Of a DNA stretch of 64,000 bases, positions 37,652 to 46,578 are shown in pieces. The stretch is taken from NCBI GenBank assembly GCA_035718275.1, contig DASTHI010000003.1:1-64000 (forward strand), in the 5' to 3' direction. Numbering within the stretch: the first letter of the stretch is position 1; every line of letters begins with the position of its first letter. A model generated the notes under the pieces. It was not told the DNA's origin. It was given only the letters and a program-made list of their open reading frames with translations, and ran no database searches. The position numbers and the translations under genes are program-made. The stretch comes from Pseudolabrys sp035718275 (GTDB lineage: Bacteria; Pseudomonadota; Alphaproteobacteria; Rhizobiales; Xanthobacteraceae).

Positions 37652-38245
37652 ATGGAGCTCAGGGCCGAGGAGCTGACCTGTGTCCGGGGTGGCCGCGAGG
37701 TCTTCCGGCACGTGAATTTCCGGCTGACGGCGGGCCAAGCCATGCTGGTGACCGGCCGCAACGGCGCCGGCAAGTCTTCACTCCTGCGAATGATTGCAGG
37801 CCTGGTGCGATTGGCCGCCGGCCGCCTGCTGCTTGAGGGCGGGGCTCCCGGCGCCGAAATCGGCGAACAGGTGCACTATCTGGGGCATCAGGATGCGACC
37901 AAGCCTTCGCTTACGGTACGCGAAAACCTGCAATTCTGGATAGGATTTCAGGGAGGAGACGGCGGGGTGAAAGCTGCGTTGGAAGCCGCCGATCTTGCCA
38001 TGCTGTCGGAAATCCCCGCAGCCTACCTTTCGGCCGGCCAGCGGCGGCGACTCGCAATCGCGCGACTTCTTGCAATTGGTCGACCGATATGGCTGCTCGA
38101 CGAGCCCACGTCATCGCTTGATGCGGCTTCACAGGAGCGGCTGGCCGAACGCATGCGCGAGCACCTCGCGCAAGGGGGGATGATCATCGCAGCGGCGCAC
38201 GGGCCGATCGGAATCGAGAGCGCAAGCGAGCTGAGACTGGATTAA
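37652..38245 (+). CDS. ccmA: Cytochrome c biogenesis ABC ATPase CcmA
   Basis: ATPase of the CcmABCD complex that releases holo-CcmE during haem delivery, 197 aa. Walker A GRNGAGKS (35-42), signature LSAGQRRRLAIARL and Walker B IWLLDEPTSSLD are present. GTG one codon earlier is also open. The ccmB start follows after two bases. Confidence 0.96.
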   Translation: MELRAEELTCVRGGREVFRHVNFRLTAGQAMLVTGRNGAGKSSLLRMIAGLVRLAAGRLLLEGGAPGAEIGEQVHYLGHQDATKPSLTVRENLQFWIGFQGGDGGVKAALEAADLAMLSEIPAAYLSAGQRRRLAIARLLAIGRPIWLLDEPTSSLDAASQERLAERMREHLAQGGMIIAAAHGPIGIESASELRLD

Positions 38246-38247
38246 GC

Positions 38248-38916
38248 ATGGGCGCGCTCTTTGCTCTTCTTGTCCGCGATATGCGCCTCGCCGTGCGGGT
38301 CGGTGGCGGCGCGATCATGGGCGCGCTGTTCTTTCTTGTGGTCGTATCGGTGATGCCGTTTGCGATCGGGCCGGATCTTGCACTGCTCGCGAGAATTGGC
38401 CCCGCGGTCCTTTGGCTTGGCGCGCTGCTCGCAAGCCTGCTCGCTCTCGATCGTCTGTTCGCCACCGATTATGAGGACGGCTCGCTCGACCTGCTCATGA
38501 TCGGAGAAACGCAGCTGGAACTTATCGTGGCGACCAAAGCTATCGCGCATTGGCTCACGACCGGACTGCCGCTCGTCCTCATTGCGCCGCTGCTTGCCTT
38601 AATGCTCAACGTGGAACTGCGAGCAGTCCCTGTTGTCATGCTGACCCTGGCCGTCGGAACTCCGGCGCTGACTTTCATCGGGCTCGTTGGTGCAGCTTTG
38701 GCTGTGGCTTTGCGTCGCGGCGGCCTGTTGCTGGCAGTGCTTGTCTTGCCGCTCGCGATCCCTGTCCTGATCTTCGGTGTCGCCGCTACCAATGCTGCCA
38801 TTGCGGAAGCAACGCCATTCTCTCCGCCATTCACAATTCTGTGCGCCCTGACATTGGTGAGTTTTGTGTTCGGGCCCGTCGCCGCAGCAGCCGCCCTTCG
38901 CCATGGTCTGGAATGA
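38248..38916 (+). CDS. ccmB: Haem exporter permease CcmB
   Basis: Six-helix inner-membrane subunit of CcmABCD, 222 aa. It shows ALFALLVRDMRLAVRVGGG at the start, LFATDYEDGSLDLLM in the first loop and PLAIPVLIFGVAATNAA near the end, all typical of CcmB. Lies between ccmA and ccmC. Confidence 0.96.
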   Translation: MGALFALLVRDMRLAVRVGGGAIMGALFFLVVVSVMPFAIGPDLALLARIGPAVLWLGALLASLLALDRLFATDYEDGSLDLLMIGETQLELIVATKAIAHWLTTGLPLVLIAPLLALMLNVELRAVPVVMLTLAVGTPALTFIGLVGAALAVALRRGGLLLAVLVLPLAIPVLIFGVAATNAAIAEATPFSPPFTILCALTLVSFVFGPVAAAAALRHGLE

Positions 38917-38993
38917 ACAAACATGTCGCTCGAGACTGCAAAATCGAACCACTCGAATTTGCGCCGCATGGCTCCGCCGGTTAATTAACCGCC

Positions 38994-39725
38994 ATGGCCA
39001 TTGTCGAACTCGCAAATCCGACCCGTTTCCTGAGCATCGTCAACCGAATCCTGCCCTGGTTGATCGCGGCGACAGCAGTGCTGCTTGTGATCGGGCTCTT
39101 TCTGGCGATGAACGCACCGGACGACTACCAGCAGGGCGCGACGGTGAAAATCATGTTCCTGCATGTGCCCGCAGCGTGGCTTGGCATGTTCGGCTGGGTT
39201 TTGATGAGCGTAGCTGCGCTCGGCACGCTCGTGTGGCGGCATCCGCTTGCCGAGGTCGCCGGCAAAGCGGCAGCGCCGATTGGTGCTTCATTTACACTGA
39301 TTTGTTTGATCACCGGCTCGCTTTGGGGTCGGCCCACCTGGGGCACGTACTGGGTCTGGGATGCGCGCCTGACATCCATGCTGGTGCTGCTGTTGCTGTA
39401 CCTTGGGGTGCTTGCACTCTACTGGACTGCGGATGAACCCGGCCGAGGAGCGCGCGCAGCGGCGGTTCTCTCTCTCGTTGGTGCAGTAAACCTTCCGATC
39501 ATCAAGTTTTCGGTCGACTGGTGGAACACCTTGCACCAGCCAGCCTCAGTGTTCCGTATGGGCGGCTCTACAATCGATTCTACCTTGCTGACGCCGCTAC
39601 TGGTCATGGCGGTCGCCTTCGCAGCTCTATTCATAACGCTGCATCTTGCCGCGATGCGCAATGAAATCTTGCGTCGGCGCGTGCGCAGCATGCGGATGAT
39701 GCACGCTCGGGAAATGCACGCATGA
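38994..39725 (+). CDS. ccmC: Haem-handling membrane protein CcmC
   Basis: Six-helix protein of 243 aa that loads haem on CcmE at the periplasmic face. The tryptophan-rich WGRPTWGTYWVWDARLT haem site is intact. Axial histidine candidates are in LHVPAAWLG before it and NTLHQPASV after it. Stop overlaps ccmD by ATGA. Confidence 0.97.
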   Translation: MAIVELANPTRFLSIVNRILPWLIAATAVLLVIGLFLAMNAPDDYQQGATVKIMFLHVPAAWLGMFGWVLMSVAALGTLVWRHPLAEVAGKAAAPIGASFTLICLITGSLWGRPTWGTYWVWDARLTSMLVLLLLYLGVLALYWTADEPGRGARAAAVLSLVGAVNLPIIKFSVDWWNTLHQPASVFRMGGSTIDSTLLTPLLVMAVAFAALFITLHLAAMRNEILRRRVRSMRMMHAREMHA

Positions 39726-39889
39726 ACCTTGGACCGCATGCCGACTTCATTGTGGCCGCCTACGCAGTCACGGCTTTCGTGCTCGGCTCTTTGATCTCCT
39801 GGGTCCTTCTCGACTATGCGTCTCAGCGCCGATTGCTCGAAAAACTCGAGAATAGCGGAATCAAACGGCGCTCACGCGGCGAGGTCTAG
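39722..39889 (+). CDS. ccmD: Haem exporter subunit CcmD (55 aa)
   Basis: Small single-helix protein, 55 aa. It has short N-terminus HADFIVAAYAVT, a helix through about residue 31, and a basic tail (SQRRLLEKLE, KRRSR). This is the CcmD pattern that stabilises the CcmABC-CcmE complex. It overlaps the ccmC stop in ATGA. No ccmG/dsbE follows; the next gene is on the other strand. Confidence 0.93.
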   Translation: MNLGPHADFIVAAYAVTAFVLGSLISWVLLDYASQRRLLEKLENSGIKRRSRGEV

Positions 39890-39915
39890 CCCCTCAACGG
39901 AAGTCCCGGCCCACC

Positions 39916-40476
39916 CTATTCCTTTTCGAGATTGTATTTGCTCAGCAGCGGGTACTGCAGGGCTGCAAAAACGAAAGTCAGCGGAACAACTCCGAACAAT
40001 TTGAAGCTCACCCAGAAATCCGTGCTCTGCGTGCGCCAAACGATCTCATTCAGCATTGCGAGTGCAAAAAAGAACAGGGCCCATCGCACGGTAAGCTTGC
40101 GCCAGCCTTCTTCCCGCAAGTGAAAGACCGAATCGAACACCATCCCGAGCAGCGGCTTATTGAACGCCAGTCCCCCGATCAGTGTCGCGCCGAACAGAAG
40201 ATAGATTATCGTGGGTTTGAGCTTGATGAACAATTCGTCGTGCAGCACCAGCGTAAGGCCGCCAAAAACGAGCACGATCGCCGCCGTCACGAGCGGCATG
40301 ATGGCGATGTGCCGCGTCATCGCATACGACACGGCAAGCGCCACGCTCACCGCTGCCATGAACGCTCCAGTGGCCGCGAAAATGCCGAATCTCGAATTCG
40401 CGACAAAGAACAAGATCAGGGGTCCGATGTCGAGTATCAGTTTGACGACGGGATTGAGCGTTTGTTTGCTTGTCAT
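39916..40476 (-). CDS. yciB: Inner membrane-spanning protein YciB (septation protein A)
   Basis: Multi-helix membrane protein of 186 aa, IspZ/YciB family, involved in envelope integrity and cell division. It shows LILDIGPLILFFVAN, NKPLLGMVFDSVFHLREEGWRKLTVRWALFF and EIVWRTQSTDFWVSFKLFG. ATG 40476 was chosen; the longer frame to 40608 would overlap ftsY and is not family-like. Thirteen bases follow ftsY, so co-transcription is likely. Confidence 0.93.
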   Translation of the reverse strand: MTSKQTLNPVVKLILDIGPLILFFVANSRFGIFAATGAFMAAVSVALAVSYAMTRHIAIMPLVTAAIVLVFGGLTLVLHDELFIKLKPTIIYLLFGATLIGGLAFNKPLLGMVFDSVFHLREEGWRKLTVRWALFFFALAMLNEIVWRTQSTDFWVSFKLFGVVPLTFVFAALQYPLLSKYNLEKE

Positions 40477-40489
40477 CTGTTGTCCGCAT

Positions 40490-41419
40490 TCATTGGAGAC
40501 CGACCAGAGCGCGTGCAAAGTCCCCGGCCGTAAAAGGGGCCAGATCGTCAACTCCCTCGCCAATGCCGATGAAATGCACCGGGATTCCAAACCTGGCGGC
40601 GATCGCAACCAATATGCCGCCTCGTGCAGTGCCGTCGAGCTTGGTCATGACCAGCCCCGTCACGCCCGCTGTTTTTCGGAAAATCTCGACCTGACTCAGC
40701 GCGTTCTGGCCGACTGTCGCATCGAGAACAAGCAATACGGCGTGCGGAGCCGTTGGCTCGACCTTGCGCATGACGCGCACGATTTTTTCTAGCTCGTTCA
40801 TGAGCACGTCGCGGTTCTGCAGCCTGCCGGCAGTGTCAACCAGGACTATCTCCGTGCCCTGCACCTTGGCCGCGGTGACGGCATCAAAAACAAGGCTCGC
40901 TGGATCGGAGCCTTGCGGACGGAACACCACATCGGAAGAGGTGCGCTCCGCCCAGATTTTCAATTGATCAGTAGCCGCGGCGCGGAAAGTGTCTCCTGCG
41001 ACAAGCATCACGGTTCTGCCCTCGGCGTGAAAACGGGCAGCGAGTTTGCCGATCGTGGTTGTCTTGCCTGAGCCATTCACGCCGGCGACGAGAATAACGA
41101 AAGGACGTGTGGTGATCTCCAGAGGGGCGGCAACAGGGGCGAGCACTTTTTCGATTTCCTCAGCCAACGCCAGCTTGATCTCTTCAGATGTAACAGCCGC
41201 GGCAAAACGACTCTGGCTGAGCACGGCTGCCATGCGGCCGGCAAATTCGGGACCAAGGTCTGCTCGGATCAACTCGTTTTCGAGTTCTTCTACGGTCTCG
41301 GCGTCGAGCCTGCGCTTGGAAACGAGATCGGTAATGGTCGTCCCGAGCGCGGATGATGTGCGCTTAAGGCCTTCGCCCAGGCGCTTCCACCAGCCGGCGC
41401 TTTGTTTAGTCTCGTTCAT
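40490..41419 (-). CDS. ftsY: SRP receptor FtsY
   Basis: GTPase that docks SRP-ribosome complexes at the membrane, 309 aa. It is compact: a short N-terminus (ETKQSAGWWKRLGEGLKRTSSALG) goes directly into the helical N domain and then the G domain with G1 GVNGSGKT (113-120), DTAGR, TKLDG and GIGEGVDDL. The long acidic A domain of E. coli FtsY is missing. A GTG at 41431 would add four residues. Confidence 0.95.
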   Translation of the reverse strand: MNETKQSAGWWKRLGEGLKRTSSALGTTITDLVSKRRLDAETVEELENELIRADLGPEFAGRMAAVLSQSRFAAAVTSEEIKLALAEEIEKVLAPVAAPLEITTRPFVILVAGVNGSGKTTTIGKLAARFHAEGRTVMLVAGDTFRAAATDQLKIWAERTSSDVVFRPQGSDPASLVFDAVTAAKVQGTEIVLVDTAGRLQNRDVLMNELEKIVRVMRKVEPTAPHAVLLVLDATVGQNALSQVEIFRKTAGVTGLVMTKLDGTARGGILVAIAARFGIPVHFIGIGEGVDDLAPFTAGDFARALVGLQ

Positions 41420-41483
41420 TGCGGGCGTCACCGAGTGAACCAGGGCCTAAAAGGAAGGTGGCGCCCGTGATAGCGGTTTCAAG

Positions 41484-42170
41484 ATGACACCGGAAGAGAT
41501 GCTCGCCCGCCTGCTCTACCGCGACGGAATGATGCTGGTGCTCGACAAGCCGGCAGGCCTGGCGGTGCATCGCGGCCCCAGGGGAGGCGAGGCTCTCGAG
41601 GACTATTTCGACGCTTTGCGATTTGGACTGCCGCGCCCGCCCGCTTTAGCTCACCGGCTCGATCGCGACACAACCGGCTGTCTTGTGCTTGGGCGGCACC
41701 GCAAGGCGCTCGCATTACTCGGCAAGCTCTTCAAGCAGGGCAAAATCGGAAAATGCTATTGGGCGGTGGTGGAGGGCGGACCCGACGAAAGCGAAGGTCG
41801 TATCGACATTCCACTGGCGAAAAGAGACGAGGCGCGCGGCTGGTGGATGAAAGCGGAGAAGCACGGCTTGCCATCGGTGAGCACCTGGAAGGTCCTGGGG
41901 CGCGGTCCAGGTGTTGCTTGGCTCGCGCTCGAACCGCTCACCGGACGCACGCATCAGCTTCGCGTGCATTGCGCCGAGTCGGGATGGCCGATCGTCGGCG
42001 ACAGCATTTATGGGAATGCCGCGCGCGTGGGCGGCCCGACTCTTCATCTACATTCACGCGAACTCGTCGTGCCTATTTCAAGGAACAAGCCGCCCGTCAC
42101 CATCGTCGCCCCGGCGCCGGCGCACATGCGCGAGAGATTGATTGCTTGCGGGTGGGACGGAGGGCGCTAG
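41484..42170 (+). CDS. RluA-family pseudouridine synthase
   Basis: RNA pseudouridine synthase of 228 aa. The catalytic Asp60 is in HRLDRDTTGCLVLGR, followed by YWAVVEG and LTGRTHQLRVHCAESGWPIVGD. No S4 domain is present, which fits the RluA/RluC-like short forms. Target site in rRNA or tRNA cannot be assigned. It is inserted on the plus strand between ftsY and mtaB. Confidence 0.9.
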   Translation: MTPEEMLARLLYRDGMMLVLDKPAGLAVHRGPRGGEALEDYFDALRFGLPRPPALAHRLDRDTTGCLVLGRHRKALALLGKLFKQGKIGKCYWAVVEGGPDESEGRIDIPLAKRDEARGWWMKAEKHGLPSVSTWKVLGRGPGVAWLALEPLTGRTHQLRVHCAESGWPIVGDSIYGNAARVGGPTLHLHSRELVVPISRNKPPVTIVAPAPAHMRERLIACGWDGGR

Positions 42171-42177
42171 CGTCGGA

Positions 42178-42801
42178 TTAATAGAGCTGCGCCTTGATCC
42201 GCTCCGGCGCTTCACGATCGTATTTTTCGCCGCCAAGCTGACCCTTGCTCAACTCCGCAATAATCGTGCCGGTCGAGGGCAGACTCTTTCGATCGATCTT
42301 GGTCGCTTCGTCCCACAACTTCGATCGCACGATCGCTTTCGAGCAATGGAAATAGATGCTTTCCACGTGAACGATCAGCACGCAGCGTGGCAATTTTCCG
42401 TTCACGGAAAAACTGCTCATCAATTCGGGATCGATAGAGATCGAAGCACGCCCGTTCACGCGCAGAGTTTCACCGACGCCGGGAATCAGGAACAGTAGCG
42501 CCACACGGGGATCGCGCACAATGTTGCGGAAGCCATCGATGCGGTTGTTGCCGGGCCGGTCGGGGATCGCCAGTGTCTTGTCGTCGAGGACATGCACGAA
42601 TCCGGCCGGGTCCCCCTTCGGAGAACAGTCGAGGCCTTCCGGTCCCGATGTCGCAACGGCCACGAATGGCGCTGCTTCGATCATCTTCCGATAGGCCTCA
42701 TTTATGTGATCGATCTCCTTGATGACCGAGGCTCCCGTTTTCTCGCCGTAGAGCGATTGGAGCTGATCCATCGTCGTAATCAGATGATCCCGATAGGCCA
42801 T
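42178..42801 (-). CDS. Pyridoxamine 5'-phosphate oxidase-related FMN-binding protein
   Basis: Split-barrel flavin protein of 207 aa. The central FVAVATSGPEGLDCSPKGDPAGFVHVLDDKT stretch, GNNRIDGFRNIVRDPRVALLFLIPG and RVNGRASI are typical of the MSMEG_1061 group of PNPOx-like proteins. It may reduce an F420- or FMN-linked substrate; PdxH activity is unlikely because the pyridoxal-binding C-terminus is absent. GGGGAGTGAC precedes ATG. Twelve bases downstream of mtaB. Confidence 0.85.
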   Translation of the reverse strand: MAYRDHLITTMDQLQSLYGEKTGASVIKEIDHINEAYRKMIEAAPFVAVATSGPEGLDCSPKGDPAGFVHVLDDKTLAIPDRPGNNRIDGFRNIVRDPRVALLFLIPGVGETLRVNGRASISIDPELMSSFSVNGKLPRCVLIVHVESIYFHCSKAIVRSKLWDEATKIDRKSLPSTGTIIAELSKGQLGGEKYDREAPERIKAQLY

Positions 42802-42813
42802 GTCACTCCCCGT

Positions 42814-44043
42814 TCAGGCGGCCAGAAGGCGTGCGCCGTCGTGCGATTTCACTTCGATATCAACGATAACACCTGCCTCCGCGGGTGTGGCAAGGCGCAC
42901 CGGGATGAACTGCTCGGTTCTAGCAAGCAGATCTGATTCGGCGAGCACCCGCCGACGGCGGCCGATTTCGCTGTCGAGATGCCGCCCCAATGCGGCTGCG
43001 GCCATATCCCGCATGCGGCGGGCGCGGTCCTTGACGATCCGGCGATCGACTTGCGGCATGCGTGCAGCTGGTGTGCCCGGCCGCGGCGAGAAAGGGAACA
43101 CGTGCAGCTGCGTCAAACCGCATTCTTCAATGAGGTCGAGCGAGCGAGCAAACATGTCTTCCGTCTCGGTAGGAAATCCTGCGATCATGTCGGCAGCGAA
43201 CAGGATGTCGGGACGAAGCCGGCGGACCCGTTCGCAGAAGGAAATTGCATCGCCGCGTAAATGCCGCCGCTTCATCCGCTTGAGGACAAGGTCGTCACCG
43301 GACTGAAGCGATAAGTGCAAGTGCGGCATCAACCGAGGCTCGGTAGCGAGCGCGTCGAGGAGTTCGGCATCAACCTCCACGGAATCGATCGAGGATAGCC
43401 GCAGACGCGGAAGATCCGGCACCTCCCTGAGGATGCGCTTAACCAGCGCGCCTAGCCGCGGTTCTCCGGGCAGATCAAGGCCGTAGCCGGTGATATCGAC
43501 ACCAGTCAGCACGATTTCGCGATATCCCTCGGTAACGAGGCGCCTTGCCTGCGCAATCACCTCGTCGGCGCGCACCGAACGCGAGTTGCCGCGGCCGAAC
43601 GGAATAATGCAGAACGTGCAGCGATGATCGCAGCCATTCTGTACCTGGACGAATGCGCGTGCGCGTCCTTCGATACCGCCGACCTGGTGTGAGCGGGCGC
43701 TTTTGGCAGCCATGATATCGGAAACTGCAATTCTGCCACCCGACCCCCAGGTCTCGGGCGCGAACTTTTCTTCATTGCCGACGACGCAGTAGACTTCTGC
43801 CATCGCTGCGAATGTTTGCGCCTCTGTTTGTGCGGCGCAGCCGGTGACAACGATCCGCGACAGCGGCCGCTCGCGCTTGAGGCGCCGAATTGCCTGTCTG
43901 GCCTGACGCACGGATTCCGCCGTCACTGCGCAAGTGTTGACGACAATCGCATCCTCGATGCCGGCAGAAAGAGCCTTGCAGCGGATCACCTCGGATTCAT
44001 AGGCGTTCAGGCGACAGCCGAATGTGACGACTTCCACGTTCAC
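42814..44043 (-). CDS. mtaB: tRNA t6A37 methylthiotransferase MtaB
   Basis: Radical SAM enzyme of 409 aa that converts t6A37 of tRNA to ms2t6A. The N-terminal MTTase domain has Cys10, Cys38 and Cys69 for the auxiliary cluster. The radical SAM cluster is Cys138, Cys142 and Cys145 (CDHRCTFC). Starts with GTG overlapping the dapF stop (GTGA). The C-terminal TRAM-like part is short. Confidence 0.94.
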   Translation of the reverse strand: MNVEVVTFGCRLNAYESEVIRCKALSAGIEDAIVVNTCAVTAESVRQARQAIRRLKRERPLSRIVVTGCAAQTEAQTFAAMAEVYCVVGNEEKFAPETWGSGGRIAVSDIMAAKSARSHQVGGIEGRARAFVQVQNGCDHRCTFCIIPFGRGNSRSVRADEVIAQARRLVTEGYREIVLTGVDITGYGLDLPGEPRLGALVKRILREVPDLPRLRLSSIDSVEVDAELLDALATEPRLMPHLHLSLQSGDDLVLKRMKRRHLRGDAISFCERVRRLRPDILFAADMIAGFPTETEDMFARSLDLIEECGLTQLHVFPFSPRPGTPAARMPQVDRRIVKDRARRMRDMAAAALGRHLDSEIGRRRRVLAESDLLARTEQFIPVRLATPAEAGVIVDIEVKSHDGARLLAA

Positions 44044-44915
44044 GATGCACTCGTTTGTGCAAAAAGTGTCGGATCGAAGCGCCCCTTGTACTCAAACTGG
44101 ACGGGCCCGGTCATCAGCACGTGATCGTCCTTCTCGCGCCATTCGACCATCAACTGCCCGCCCGGAAGCGTGACCTTCACCTTGCGATCCGTTCGACGCA
44201 GTCGCGCCGCCGCTACAGCCGCCGCACAAGCGGCAGAGCCACAGGCTTTGGTAAGCCCTGCCCCACGTTCCCACGTCCGGATGATGATGTGATCGCGTGC
44301 AACCACCTGCGCGAGCGTGATGTTCGCCCGCTCGGGAAAGATCGGATGGTTCTCGAGCAATGGTCCAAGCCGCGGGAGATCGTGGGCATTCACATCATCG
44401 ACCCAAAAAATCGCGTGCGGATTACCCATGCTGACCACGGATGGGGAATGCAATACTGGTTTGTCGATGGGACCGATCTGCAATTCAATTGCCCGCGTAT
44501 CACGGAATTCCTCGGCAAGAGGAATGTCACTCCATTCGAACCGCGGCCGCCCCATATCGACCGTGAACTGCCCATCGGTTCCTTTCCAGCAGGAGAGGAT
44601 TCCTGCCGTCGTCTCGAAGGCGAGCGAGTCCTTGCCGGTTTCGCGGCCCACGAGTTCAGCCACGCACCTCATTCCGTTTCCGCAAGCGCCGGCTTCCGAA
44701 CCGTCATTGTTGTAGATGCGAATGAAAGCGTCCGTGCCCGGCGTTCTGGGTGTATGAATGGCCATCATTTGATCATAGGACGTCCCGCCCGGCGCGGCCG
44801 CCGCGCGCGCTTCCAGGGCGTCGATCGTCTCGGCGCGGCCCCGCATGTCGACGACAACGATCTCGTTGCCGATTCCATTCATCTTTACGAAGGACTGATT
44901 GGCCAGCACGACCAT
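44040..44915 (-). CDS. dapF: Diaminopimelate epimerase
   Basis: Lysine and peptidoglycan precursor enzyme, 291 aa, interconverting LL- and meso-diaminopimelate. The two catalytic cysteines are Cys78 (GACGNGMRCVA) and Cys225 (KACGSAAC). FVKMNGIGNEIVVVD near the start and SMGNPHAIFWVDD mark the two pseudo-repeats. Coupled to mtaB. Confidence 0.97.
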   Translation of the reverse strand: MVVLANQSFVKMNGIGNEIVVVDMRGRAETIDALEARAAAAPGGTSYDQMMAIHTPRTPGTDAFIRIYNNDGSEAGACGNGMRCVAELVGRETGKDSLAFETTAGILSCWKGTDGQFTVDMGRPRFEWSDIPLAEEFRDTRAIELQIGPIDKPVLHSPSVVSMGNPHAIFWVDDVNAHDLPRLGPLLENHPIFPERANITLAQVVARDHIIIRTWERGAGLTKACGSAACAAAVAAARLRRTDRKVKVTLPGGQLMVEWREKDDHVLMTGPVQFEYKGRFDPTLFAQTSAS

Positions 44916-45037
44916 TATTGTCTTGCCCGGGTTTCGCCCGTTTTATATGGCGAATGAACGCGTATTGGCCAGAGCCCATGCTACACTGTGCAAATGCTGG
45001 CGAAACGTGGGACGCCGCATATCGACGGAGAGCCCTG

Positions 45038-45667
45038 ATGTCGCCTTTTCAGCTTGCGCCGGCGCTTGCCTGTTTATTGCTGTCACTGACGTTTGGACTC
45101 ATCTTACCCGATTGGGTAGCGGCACAGACCCCAATGCCAGGCACGAGCGAACAGCCTGCTCCAGGCGCGCCCAGTCCGGTATCGCCGTCGCCGCTGCAGC
45201 CCGGCGATTCATTCGGCGAAGAGGTCACATTGCCCGAGCGCACAATCGTGTATGTGAAGGGCCAAGCCGGCTGGGACAACGCCTTTGAAACTCTCGTCGA
45301 AGCATTCAAATCCCTACGCGCATACCTCGACAAGCAGGAGATCAAGGCCGTCGGGCCTTCGATGACAATCTATACCGAGACGAGCGACAGCGGCTTCTCC
45401 TTCGAAGCTGCCCTGCCAATTGCATCCGCTCCGAAAGATCCGCCAAAGGGAAACATCGCCGTCGGACCAGCACCGTCAGGCAAAGCACTGAAATTCGTTC
45501 ACCGCGGCTCCTATGACTCGATGGATACCACCTATGAAGCCATCACCAATTTCCTGGACGATAGGCAATTGGAAGCGAAGGATCTTTTCATTGAAGAATA
45601 CACGTCCGATCCGATCAAAAGTGATCCCGAGAAGCTGGTTGTAAATGTGTTTGTCCCGATAAAATGA
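45038..45667 (+). CDS. Exported GyrI-like effector-binding domain protein
   Basis: Exported protein of 209 aa: signal peptide (1-30, ending VAAQ), a Pro/Ser-rich spacer (about 31-56), then a GyrI-like/AraC effector-binding fold (about 60-209) with TIVYVKGQAGWDNAFETLVEAFKSL and an acidic end (KDLFIEEYTSDP). The fold binds small molecules in cytosolic regulators; here the signal peptide places it outside the cytoplasm. GGAGAG precedes ATG 45038. The frame extends upstream but is not coding-like. The stop overlaps the SIMPL gene (ATGA). Confidence 0.83.
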   Translation: MSPFQLAPALACLLLSLTFGLILPDWVAAQTPMPGTSEQPAPGAPSPVSPSPLQPGDSFGEEVTLPERTIVYVKGQAGWDNAFETLVEAFKSLRAYLDKQEIKAVGPSMTIYTETSDSGFSFEAALPIASAPKDPPKGNIAVGPAPSGKALKFVHRGSYDSMDTTYEAITNFLDDRQLEAKDLFIEEYTSDPIKSDPEKLVVNVFVPIK

Positions 45668-46344
45668 CATCCCTGTCCCGCATACTCCTTGCTCTGGTGC
45701 TGAATGTTGCCGCCATCGCAGCGGTGCACGCAGCGGAGAATTTGGTGACCGTCACCGGCGAGGCGAGCGTCGCGGTGCCGCCCGATATGGCGTTGATCCG
45801 GATCGGCGTCAGTAGCCAGGAAAAGACGGCGCGCCAGGCCAGCGAAGCCAATGCCAGGCAAATGACGACCGTGCTCTCGGCCATAAAGGACGCCGGCGTA
45901 GCTGAACGGGACATTCAGACCTCGCGACTCGCGATTCAACCGCAATATGATGCCAACAAAGCAGGCCCTCCGCGCCTTACGGGCTTCCAGGTGACCAACC
46001 AGGTCACGATCAAGATTCGCGACATCGACAGGCTGCCTTCGGTGCTTGATCGCGCCATTGGGGCCGGAGCTAACGAAATGTCGGGTATCGAATTCGTGGT
46101 CTCGAATCAGTCGAAGCTGCTCGACCAGGCCCGCGACGATGCCATTGCGGATGCGCGCCGCAAGGCCGAACTTTACGCCAGGGCAGCCGGCGCAAAGCTT
46201 GGTCGCGTCGTCTCGGTGACTGAAGAGGGCGTGCCATTGCCGCCTCGGCCGATGCAGGCGGTCCGCGCGGGAGCCGTACCGGTTGCTCCCGGTGAACAGA
46301 CATTGAGAGCGGTGGTGACCGTCAGCTTCGAACTGACATCGTAG
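45664..46344 (+). CDS. SIMPL (DUF541) periplasmic protein
   Basis: Exported protein of 226 aa with signal peptide (1-24) and a SIMPL domain: LVTVTGEASVAVPPDMALIRIGV, VTNQVTIKIRDIDRLPSVLDRAIGAGAN and DARRKAELYARAAGAKLGRVVSV. E. coli YggE, of the same family, is linked to oxidative stress tolerance; no enzyme activity is established. Translationally coupled to the GyrI-like gene, so the two probably act together. Confidence 0.9.
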   Translation: MTSLSRILLALVLNVAAIAAVHAAENLVTVTGEASVAVPPDMALIRIGVSSQEKTARQASEANARQMTTVLSAIKDAGVAERDIQTSRLAIQPQYDANKAGPPRLTGFQVTNQVTIKIRDIDRLPSVLDRAIGAGANEMSGIEFVVSNQSKLLDQARDDAIADARRKAELYARAAGAKLGRVVSVTEEGVPLPPRPMQAVRAGAVPVAPGEQTLRAVVTVSFELTS

Positions 46345-46578
46345 CGCGCAATTGATGCGAGAAATCTCAAGCGGCGGCGCGATCCAGAAAATCGAGTCGG
46401 CGCCATTGGCGTGACCAGTCCACTAGCCCGCCTTGACTCGCACACACCCGGACCATAGGTTCCGCGCGTTATCGATAGAGACGTCAAGTTCCATCTCCGC
46501 CGCCCGGCCCATTGAGAGACCGGAGGCCAACGCCCGACAGCGCAATGCGCCCTCGGGCGCAAAGGTGTTTGCAGACTG
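46345..46578. other. Intergenic region upstream of ffh
   Basis: 234 bp with no gene and no recognised RNA. It must hold the ffh promoter. No clear hexamers or terminator were seen. Confidence 0.4.

Noticed and set aside
40477..40608. N-terminal extension of YciB overlapping ftsY
   Set aside because: Residues are not family-like and the ATG at 40476 gives the normal start.
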